From Euryarchaeota archaeon UBA495 (GTDB taxonomy: Archaea > Thermoplasmatota > Poseidoniia > Poseidoniales > Poseidoniaceae), in contig DALQ01000089.1 in the NCBI GenBank assembly GCA_002496845.1, positions 1 to 22,969 of the forward strand: a stretch of 22,969 nt of DNA, read 5' to 3'. Each line of letters begins with the position of its first letter. Position 1 is the first letter of the stretch. The notes under the pieces are model-generated. The model was not told the origin of the DNA. It did not search any database and saw only the letters and a program-made list of their open reading frames with translations. Shown one piece after another: positions 13,904 to 20,412 of the stretch. Both the position numbers and the translations under genes were made by a program.

Positions 13904-14386
13904 ATGGCAGACGGCGGTGCAACATCCTTCATCATGCTCGTGACCGCACTGTTGGTCGCCGGCAGCGTGAGCACCTTCCTCATTGCAGAATGGGGTGATG
14001 TCGCTCGAGCCATGGAGATGGAACGGCGTGCACAAGCCATTGATTCAGAAACGGACGTCAGCCTCGCTGGCGATCCGGGAAACGTGCGGTACAGTTTGAC
14101 CGGGCAGATGCAATTCTACTTGATGAACTCCGGTAATGCGGTGCTTGACGACAGCACAATCGTGGTCTTGGTGGACGGTGTCCAACAGACCAGCAACGTG
14201 ACCACGACGGTCATGAACGGCGGTGCTTGGTCTGCAGGTGAACTCCTGCAGGTCCAGGTGGTGGACAACACGTTGACCTACACCAACAACAGCGAAGTTG
14301 TGCTGACCATCGTCGTGTCTTCGGAGGTTCTCAACAACGTCCGAGGCACGGACACGTTGGACACGGAGGTGAGGCTCGTTGTCTGA
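13904..14386 (+). CDS. flaG: Archaellum stator protein FlaG (ArlG)
   Basis: The 160-residue protein has one N-terminal membrane segment (residues 7-28, TSFIMLVTALLVAGSVSTFL), a short linker and a beta-sandwich. The sandwich carries the family pattern GDPGNVRYSLTGQMQFYLMN, then S-G-N-A-V-L-D-D-S and V-L-V-D-G. FlaG forms filaments and complexes with FlaF outside the membrane and holds the motor against the cell envelope. Length is normal for FlaG. Its 3' end overlaps flaH by 8 bases and contains the flaH ribosome-binding site, so the two are translationally coupled. Confidence 0.85.
   Translation: MADGGATSFIMLVTALLVAGSVSTFLIAEWGDVARAMEMERRAQAIDSETDVSLAGDPGNVRYSLTGQMQFYLMNSGNAVLDDSTIVVLVDGVQQTSNVTTTVMNGGAWSAGELLQVQVVDNTLTYTNNSEVVLTIVVSSEVLNNVRGTDTLDTEVRLVV
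14365..14374 (+). promoter_or_regulatory. Ribosome-binding site deciding the TTG start of flaH
   Basis: GGAGGTGAGG within the end of flaG lies four to six bases before a TTG at 14379. No in-frame ATG or GTG is available nearby, so this site supports the TTG as the true start of flaH. Confidence 0.7.
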
Positions 14387-15095
14387 GCACGCCCCCAAGC
14401 CCGTTGAGGACGGTTTCCCCTTTGGGGTCGAGAGCGATTCCTTGGCCGATTCGATGGGTCTGCATTTGCCCAACCGCTCCCTGTACCTCATTCAAGGAAC
14501 GGTCGGTTCGGGGAAATCCCTCGTGTCTCAACGTTTGGTTCACGGTATGCTGGAAAACGGCTGCAAGATCCTCGTGGTGACCACCGAGTTGACCACCCGT
14601 GGCTGGATTGAGCAAATGGAATCCATCGGTTACGGCGTGACGGAGCCCCTCACAGAAGGGCGTCTGACTGTCTTCTCCCGCTTTGGAACCATCGCTGAAC
14701 CAGTGCCTGATGTGTCGCTGTATGACGTGTTTTCCTCACCGGCTATCGAGCAGGCGGACGTCATTGTGTTGGACACCGCCAGTTCGATCATGCCTGAACT
14801 CCAATCCAACACCGACCGCGTTGCGATGATGCAACGCTTGCGTGAAGTTGTGGCGGACGGCCGTTCCATTTTGCTGACCGTGGACCCCGAAGAAACGGAC
14901 ACAAAGACCCTTCACATGATGCGCAGCAGTGCGGAATTGGTGCTCGACATGAGCACGGCCCTCATTGGTGGCGACATCAAGCGAAGCCTGACCGTGACGC
15001 GCTTCCTTCGGGCAGCAGGTCCGGTGCAGACCAACATCGGTTGGCGTGTTGAGCCAAGCATGGGCTTCATCGTGGACATCACCGCGGTGAGCTGA
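14379..15095 (+). CDS. flaH: Archaellum motor ATP-binding protein FlaH (ArlH)
   Basis: The 238-residue protein is a RecA/KaiC-like ATP-binding subunit that docks on FlaI and acts as a regulatory ring in the cytoplasm. Walker A is GTVGSGKS at residues 40-47. The Walker B strand is DVIVLD at 127-132, followed by TASS. The typical FlaH start, a short acidic N-terminus running into LPNRSLYLIQG, is present. Catalytic Glu is not adjacent to Walker B, in keeping with FlaH binding ATP but hydrolysing it poorly. The start is TTG. Seven bases separate the stop from the first possible flaI ATG. Confidence 0.93.
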   Translation: MSEHAPKPVEDGFPFGVESDSLADSMGLHLPNRSLYLIQGTVGSGKSLVSQRLVHGMLENGCKILVVTTELTTRGWIEQMESIGYGVTEPLTEGRLTVFSRFGTIAEPVPDVSLYDVFSSPAIEQADVIVLDTASSIMPELQSNTDRVAMMQRLREVVADGRSILLTVDPEETDTKTLHMMRSSAELVLDMSTALIGGDIKRSLTVTRFLRAAGPVQTNIGWRVEPSMGFIVDITAVS

Positions 15096-15108
15096 GGAGG
15101 AGATGAGC

Positions 15109-16827
15109 ATGGCCGACGAAGAGCTCAAGTTCGCCAGAGGCGATCTCGCCAGCGTCATGGCGGCTCACCCTCACGTCGCAGAGTGGGTGCGTGATTTCGA
15201 AGCCAGGTACGGGTCTCGCCCCATGTACTACGGGCCGCTTGACCGCGACGCAAAGAAGCAACGTCCTCTCAACCTGATTTACATCACCAAGGAACCCATT
15301 TTCGTTCACATCTACGAACCTGCAGAGGACGAGGAAGACGCCGGGCAAGTCCTCTGGATCGGCTTGGAACCTCAGCTGACGGAAGAAGAAGAAAACATCC
15401 GCCGTGAACTTGTTGAAGTCCTGCTCCAAGAGGCTCCTGCGGCGCCGAACTTCACGACAGACGACGAATTCGAAGGGATTCTGTCCCAGATGATCGACCG
15501 TTACACGGTCTTGCGCCAAGACCTCCCTGTGGGTCCTCGGCGCCAAGGCCGCATGTGGGACATCCTCGGTTTGGAAGACAAACGGTTGGCCGTTTCCGAG
15601 GCTCAGCGCCAACGTCTCCGTTACATCGTCATCCGTGACCTCATCCGTAACGGTCCCCTCGAGCCTCTGCTCTCCGATGAGATGCTGGAAGACATTCACT
15701 CGGTGGGCCTGAAGTACATTCACATGGACCACAAGGTGTTCGGAATGGTCACTTCGAACATCCGTTTCCGCGAGCGTGATGTGCTTGCCCGTTACCTCCG
15801 AGCGATGTCCGAGCGTATTGGTCGTCCGGTGTCGGACAACAAGCCGATCATCGACGGGGCCCTGCTCGACGGGTCCCGTATCAACATCATTTTCTCAGAC
15901 GACGTGTCCATGCTTGGACCGTCGTTCACCATCCGAAAGTTTGCGGAGGAGACCATCTCCATTGTTCAACTCATCAAGTGGGGCACCATGAGTGCGCAAG
16001 TCGCAGCCTACGTCTGGATTTGCCTCGAATACGGCATGTCCGTGCTGGTGTCCGGTGAGACAGCGTCCGGAAAAACCACGACGCTGAACGCCATTCTCCC
16101 CTTCATTGACCACAACGTCAAGATTTACTCCGCAGAAGACACGCCTGAAGTGAAGGTCGCCCACAAGATTTGGCAGCGGCTCGTCACCCGTGACTCGAAG
16201 AACGAGGACAGCCGCGTCGAGATGTTCGACCTGCTCAAGGCTGCCCTGCGGAGCCGTCCTCGCTACATCATCATCGGTGAGATCCGTGGTGTGGAGGGCG
16301 CCACGGCCTTCCAGGCCATGCAAACGGGTCACCCTGTCATCGCCACCTTCCACGCATCGTCCATCGTCAAGATGATTCAGCGGTTCACTGGGGACCCGAT
16401 CAACGTCCCCATTCGTTTCTTCGACAACCTCAACTTCGCGCTGTTCCAAGAAGTGGTCGAAGCGCCAGGTGGCGGCATTGCCCGCCGAATCACCGGTGTC
16501 GACGAAGTCATCGGCTACAACAAGCACAGCGACGGTGTGTTGACGCGTGGTATGTTCGAATGGGACCCTGTGAAGGACAAGCACTACTTCCGTGGTATGT
16601 TCCAATCGCACCTTCTTGAGAACAAAATCGCGGCCATGGCCGGTTTCTCAAACAAGCGTGACATCTACGACGAGCTTGAGCGACGACGTCAGGCCATCCA
16701 AGACATGGCCGACCGGGATTTGACGCATTACGACGACGTGTTCGGCTTGCTGAACGTCTACTACCAGAGCGGCTGGGATGCGTTCCGATCGGCGGTCAAC
16801 ACGTGGGTCAGCGTGAACGACCGTTGA
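15109..16827 (+). CDS. flaI: Archaellum assembly and rotation ATPase FlaI (ArlI)
   Basis: The 572-residue secretion ATPase of the type II/IV superfamily drives both archaellin assembly and filament rotation. Walker A is GETASGKT at about 316-323. An Asp-box-like SAEDTPEV follows. Walker B is YIIIGEIRG at about 386-394, with the catalytic Glu at 391. The His box is TGHPVIATFHASS at about 406-418. The N-terminal 230 residues form the usual FlaI N-domain. AGGAGG at 15095-15100 is eight bases before the ATG at 15109 and only two bases before an ATG at 15103, so 15109 is preferred; the alternative adds Met-Ser. Thirteen bases separate it from flaJ. Confidence 0.95.
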   Translation: MADEELKFARGDLASVMAAHPHVAEWVRDFEARYGSRPMYYGPLDRDAKKQRPLNLIYITKEPIFVHIYEPAEDEEDAGQVLWIGLEPQLTEEEENIRRELVEVLLQEAPAAPNFTTDDEFEGILSQMIDRYTVLRQDLPVGPRRQGRMWDILGLEDKRLAVSEAQRQRLRYIVIRDLIRNGPLEPLLSDEMLEDIHSVGLKYIHMDHKVFGMVTSNIRFRERDVLARYLRAMSERIGRPVSDNKPIIDGALLDGSRINIIFSDDVSMLGPSFTIRKFAEETISIVQLIKWGTMSAQVAAYVWICLEYGMSVLVSGETASGKTTTLNAILPFIDHNVKIYSAEDTPEVKVAHKIWQRLVTRDSKNEDSRVEMFDLLKAALRSRPRYIIIGEIRGVEGATAFQAMQTGHPVIATFHASSIVKMIQRFTGDPINVPIRFFDNLNFALFQEVVEAPGGGIARRITGVDEVIGYNKHSDGVLTRGMFEWDPVKDKHYFRGMFQSHLLENKIAAMAGFSNKRDIYDELERRRQAIQDMADRDLTHYDDVFGLLNVYYQSGWDAFRSAVNTWVSVNDR

Positions 16828-16840
16828 AGGGGGCATCACG

Positions 16841-18649
16841 ATGGAGCGCATGCCGATTTGGCACATCGCCCTCCGCCGGCTTGAGATGCCGTTTCCGCGG
16901 TACCTGATTCTCTACGTCGGCGGCGCGGCTTTGCTTGGCTTGGTCAGCGCCTTCGTGCTGATCTTTTCCACGGGTGGCTTCAACGAAGGGGCCCTGTTCT
17001 CGGGCTTGGCGGGCATCACGCTCATCATCACGCTCCCGCTGATCCTCGCAGCATCCGCGACCGCGTATCCACTCTTGGAGGTCCAGCGTGCAGCCAACCG
17101 GATTGAGAAAGAGATGCACATGTTCATCACGAGAATGGGCATTCTTTCCCTCGGTGAAGTGGGCGCTCAGTCCATGTTCGACATTCTCAAGCAAATGCGA
17201 GACTACGGTGAATTGGCCAGCGAAGTCAAGCGCATCGAGACCTTGGTGGACAAGTGGCACACCGCCCTCCCTGAAGCCGCACGCATCGTGGCCCAACAAT
17301 CGCCTTCTCCGCTCTGGACGGATTTCCTCGACCGGATGGCCTTCTCCATCGAAGCGGGTCAACCCATCGACGAATTCATGCGTTCCGAGCAGGAAACGGT
17401 GGCCGAACAGTACAGCACCCTGTACGACACCCGCCTCGAAAGCGTCGACACCATGCAGGAGATTTACGTCTCCATGGTGACGGCCGGATTGTTCGGTTTG
17501 GTGATTTCAGGCATTCACTTGGTGCTCTTCGAGGTCGGTTCGGCCAGCGATACGCCCATCGAGGTGGCCAGCCGGCTTCGTTTCCTGCTGCTCGCTTCCC
17601 TGATGTTCATGTTGGTCAACGTCGGGGCGGTGTTTGCGTTTCGAGCGACCATCCCAGACGACGCCACCTTTGCGCGCGACGAATTGGAGACGCCCTTCCG
17701 AACCAACGCACGCAGGGCCTTGTTGGCTTCAGGAGCCGTCACGCTGGGCTTGCTGGTCCTGACGTCAGTCGTCGTGGTCATTTACTGGAGCGCCATTGGC
17801 CAAAGTTGGGACAAATACGGGCTCCTCTTGTTGGCCATTCCTCTGACGCCGATGCTCATTCCTTCCTCGCTCATTATGCGTGAGGAGCGCCAGGTGCTCC
17901 GTCGGGACGAAACGTACCCTGATTTCATTCGCGCCTTGGGCGGTACGGCTCAAGCCCGTTCATCCGAGCCTTCAGCGACCATCAAGGCCCTACGGGGCAT
18001 CGATTTCGGCCTGTTGGATTCCTCCATTGACCGCCTTGAGAAGCGTTTGTCCACCCGGATCAATTCTGACCGTGCGTGGGACTACTTCAACGCCGACACC
18101 AACTCCGCCGTGATTTCCCGGTACACCCGAATCTACATCGAAGGGTCCCAATCTTCTGGACAACCGGCGCAAACTGCAGAGATGGTCTCGCGCTCCGTCG
18201 GCAACCTGCTGTCCCTTCGCAACCGGCGCTCCTTGTCGGCCAACACCATGTGGGGCGTCGCCATTGGGCTGCTCATCGCCAGCGTCACCTCGTTGAACGT
18301 GACCATCGCCATCGTCTTGCAACTTGGTGAGGCCGTGGCTGGCGTGGCTTCGGGGATCACCGAAAACGCCGATGTGTCAGCCCTCGCCGACTTTGGGGCA
18401 GGAATTGCCCTGCCTATCATGGAGGACTCTTCCTCGGTGGCCACGAACATTCGGATGTTCAAGATCATCGTCTCGATTCTGATCTTGGGTCAAGTGGTGG
18501 CCGTATCACTCATCGCCACGCGCTTGCGCGGTGGTGGTTTGACCAGCGCCTTGGGCCAGGCCATCCAACTGCTCTGGGTCGCTGGACTTGCGTCCTTCAT
18601 CACTGCGGTCCTGTTGGAACGAGCGTCGTCCGTGTTCGGCATCAGCTGA
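16841..18649 (+). CDS. flaJ: Archaellum membrane platform protein FlaJ (ArlJ)
   Basis: The 602-residue polytopic protein belongs to the TadC/GspF-like platform family that receives force from FlaI. Hydrophobic segments fall near residues 20-42, 48-71, 206-228, 245-268, 293-317, 323-343, 470-496, 540-562 and 575-598. Two cytoplasmic helical domains separate them, about 72-205 and 345-468. The charged segment EVQRAANRIEKEMHMFITRM after the second helix is typical of FlaJ. GAAGGGGG before the ATG provides a weak ribosome-binding site. This is the last archaellum gene; its TGA directly abuts the stop of the convergent endonuclease gene, leaving no space for a separate terminator. Confidence 0.93.
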   Translation: MERMPIWHIALRRLEMPFPRYLILYVGGAALLGLVSAFVLIFSTGGFNEGALFSGLAGITLIITLPLILAASATAYPLLEVQRAANRIEKEMHMFITRMGILSLGEVGAQSMFDILKQMRDYGELASEVKRIETLVDKWHTALPEAARIVAQQSPSPLWTDFLDRMAFSIEAGQPIDEFMRSEQETVAEQYSTLYDTRLESVDTMQEIYVSMVTAGLFGLVISGIHLVLFEVGSASDTPIEVASRLRFLLLASLMFMLVNVGAVFAFRATIPDDATFARDELETPFRTNARRALLASGAVTLGLLVLTSVVVVIYWSAIGQSWDKYGLLLLAIPLTPMLIPSSLIMREERQVLRRDETYPDFIRALGGTAQARSSEPSATIKALRGIDFGLLDSSIDRLEKRLSTRINSDRAWDYFNADTNSAVISRYTRIYIEGSQSSGQPAQTAEMVSRSVGNLLSLRNRRSLSANTMWGVAIGLLIASVTSLNVTIAIVLQLGEAVAGVASGITENADVSALADFGAGIALPIMEDSSSVATNIRMFKIIVSILILGQVVAVSLIATRLRGGGLTSALGQAIQLLWVAGLASFITAVLLERASSVFGIS

Positions 18650-19321
18650 TCAGCGTCGTCGAGCCTTGGCGTTCATGCGCCGTTCTTCTTCGATGCGTTT
18701 CTTGGTGGCCGCCCAACTGCAAATCGGGCACGCGGACAAGTCGTGCCAGCGTGCTGGACAGTACTCGCGGCCAAAGAAGATGATTTGCAGATGCAGGTCA
18801 TTCCATCGTTCCTTAGGAAAGATGGCCTTGAGGTCACGTTCTGTTCGCTCAACGTTTGACCCGTTTGAGAGGCCCCACCGTGCGGCAAGACGGTGGATGT
18901 GGGTGTCGATCGGGAAGGCCGGCACGCCGAATGCTTGCGCCATCACCACGCCGGCGGTTTTGTGCCCCACGCCGGGCAAGGCTTCGAGTTCTTCGAAGGA
19001 CGAGGGCACCTCTCCCCGATGGCGCTCCACCAAGAGTTCAGACAGGCGACGGATGTTCTTCGCCTTGGTCGGTGCAAGACCAACGAAACGGATGATCGAT
19101 TGAATCTCTTCGACCGGCAAGGCGGCCATGGCCGCAGGTGTTGGTCCGCGTTCGAACAACGCCGGCGTGACTTCGTTGACCTTCAGGTCCGTCGTTTGCG
19201 CAGACATCAACACAGCGACCAAGAGTTCGAACGGATTTCTGTGGTCCAACGGGACCGGCGTTTCAGGGTACAGTTCCTCCAACATCGCCATGATGCGTTC
19301 TGCTTTCTCTGCACGTCGCAT
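18650..19321 (-). CDS. nth: Endonuclease III-type DNA glycosylase/AP lyase with incomplete Fe-S cysteine set
   Basis: The 223-residue protein removes oxidised pyrimidines and cleaves the resulting abasic sites in base-excision repair. The helix-hairpin-helix LPGVGHKTAGVV at 115-126 contains the catalytic Lys121, and PIDTH holds the catalytic Asp139. The N-terminal LLVAVLMSAQTTD block is typical. The C-terminal iron-sulfur loop is unusual. Only three cysteines occur (C188, C198, C201), spaced C-x9-C-x2-C, where the family standard is C-x6-C-x2-C-x5-C. The fourth position is missing, so the cluster may be lost or differently ligated. The start at 19321 has a G-rich stretch upstream. A weak GATATT lies 19-24 bases upstream on its strand. 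It diverges from the TBP gene. Confidence 0.9.
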   Translation of the reverse strand: MRRAEKAERIMAMLEELYPETPVPLDHRNPFELLVAVLMSAQTTDLKVNEVTPALFERGPTPAAMAALPVEEIQSIIRFVGLAPTKAKNIRRLSELLVERHRGEVPSSFEELEALPGVGHKTAGVVMAQAFGVPAFPIDTHIHRLAARWGLSNGSNVERTERDLKAIFPKERWNDLHLQIIFFGREYCPARWHDLSACPICSWAATKKRIEEERRMNAKARRR

Positions 19322-19378
19322 GATGCCCCCCCGCCAGCGAATATCTGATTCAGCGTGCGACTGTAGGTCGGCCCGTTG

Positions 19379-19386
19379 TTTAAATA
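19379..19386 (+). promoter_or_regulatory. TATA box of the TBP gene (leaderless promoter)
   Basis: TTTAAATA matches the archaeal TATA consensus very well. Its centre is about 26 bases before the ATG at 19409, so transcription should start at or next to the A of the ATG. No ribosome-binding site precedes the ATG, in line with a leaderless message. Confidence 0.8.
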
Positions 19387-19408
19387 CGGGTGGTCATTCC
19401 TCACCTTC

Positions 19409-20023
19409 ATGACCACCGATGAAGAACGCCTGACTGTGGTAAACGTTGTTGCAAGCACCCGCGTGGCCGAGGAACTCGACCTCCCCGACATCGCCATCCA
19501 GCTCAACTGCGAGTACGAACCTGAGCAGTTCCCCGGTGTCGTCTACCGCGTGGTTGACCCCAAGCTCGCCATCCTCATGTTCCGATCCGGCCGTGCCGTT
19601 TGCACCGGTGGAAAGGACGAACAAAACATCCAGACCGGAATCGAGCGCATGATCGCCGACCTCCGCGCTGCAGGCATCACCACCTGGGAAGTCGAGGACG
19701 TCGAAATCGAGGTCCAGAACATGGTCGCGACCTACGCACTCCACTACCCTGTTGACTACGACGGAAAGGACAAGTTCACCGGTGAACCCCAAGCCGACGC
19801 GCCCCGCAAGTTGAACCTCAACCACCTCACCTTCCACCTGCCGTTCGACAAGGTCGAATACGAGCCTGAGCAGTTCCCCGGTCTGATCTACCGGCTTGAC
19901 TACCCCAAGGTGGTCTGCTTGATCTTCGGCAGCGGCAAGATGGTGATCACCGGCGCCCGCCACAAGGACGAGATTCTCGAAGCGGTCGAGATCATCAAGG
20001 ACGAATTGGCCGACCTGCTTTGA
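19409..20023 (+). CDS. tbp: TATA-box-binding protein (TBP) with insertion in second repeat
   Basis: This 204-residue basal transcription factor recognises TATA boxes together with TFB. It has the two-fold repeat: EYEPEQFPGVVYRV at 35-48 and EYEPEQFPGLIYRL at 150-163, each followed by the hydrophobic strand and a Gly-rich turn (FRSGRAVCTG, FGSGKMVITG). The first repeat has normal spacing. In the second, between VQNMVATYAL and the FHLPFDKVEYEP segment, about 23 residues (113-135: HYPVDYDGKDKFTG, then PQADAPRK) are inserted where archaeal TBPs have only a short loop. The start at 19409 is set by the TATA box; an in-frame ATG at 19376 lies before the promoter and is rejected. Eleven or fewer bases separate it from the next gene. 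Confidence 0.94.
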   Translation: MTTDEERLTVVNVVASTRVAEELDLPDIAIQLNCEYEPEQFPGVVYRVVDPKLAILMFRSGRAVCTGGKDEQNIQTGIERMIADLRAAGITTWEVEDVEIEVQNMVATYALHYPVDYDGKDKFTGEPQADAPRKLNLNHLTFHLPFDKVEYEPEQFPGLIYRLDYPKVVCLIFGSGKMVITGARHKDEILEAVEIIKDELADLL

Positions 20024-20033
20024 GTGTGGCTCT

Positions 20034-20387
20034 GTGAGAAGCGCCACCGCCAACGCGGTCTACCTCTTGCACATCATCGTCTTCGTGTATGGTGCTGCAG
20101 GCTGGATGCTTCCGATGCCTGGACCTGCCATCCATCTGGTGTTCTTGCTCGGCGTTCGCTACCATTGGCACGTCACGGGAGGATGCATCTTGACGAAGTG
20201 GGAGAAACACTTCCTTGGGATGCCCGCCGAAGAAGAGCGCCATTTCACGAGGAACCTGTTGCGCTCCATGGGCTTGCCGCACATCGATGACGAAGGCGCA
20301 TACAAGGTCCTCACTGCGGGGCTGGGTGCGCTGGCTGCCATGGACAGCGTGTTCATTTTCAGCGCACTCATTGAGGCGTTGAATTAA
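20034..20387 (+). CDS. Small multi-helix membrane protein, DUF2784-like
   Basis: The 117-residue protein has hydrophobic segments at about 8-28, 31-48 and 93-112. Conserved-looking residues include LLH near the start, then H-W-H-V-T-G-G-C-I-L-T-K-W-E, which resembles the Trp-x-x-C-x-L-T-x-x-E signature of DUF2784 membrane proteins. The biochemical function of that family is unknown. The start is a GTG at 20034, ten bases after the TBP stop, with no clear ribosome-binding site. It may be expressed from the TBP promoter. Similarity to DUF2784 is judged by eye and should be treated as tentative. Confidence 0.65.
   Translation: MRSATANAVYLLHIIVFVYGAAGWMLPMPGPAIHLVFLLGVRYHWHVTGGCILTKWEKHFLGMPAEEERHFTRNLLRSMGLPHIDDEGAYKVLTAGLGALAAMDSVFIFSALIEALN
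20378..20387 (+). promoter_or_regulatory. Candidate TATA element of the large secreted protein gene
   Basis: TTGAATTAAG at the end of the small membrane protein gene is AT-rich in a GC-rich background. Its centre is about 29 bases before the ATG at 20413, which would give a leader of only a few bases. Confidence 0.3.
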
Positions 20388-20412
20388 GGGCAGGAGTGCT
20401 TCTGCACAACCG

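Noticed and set aside
19376..19408. Eleven-residue longer N-terminus for TBP
   Set aside because: It would start upstream of and include the TATA box; the box position supports the ATG at 19409.
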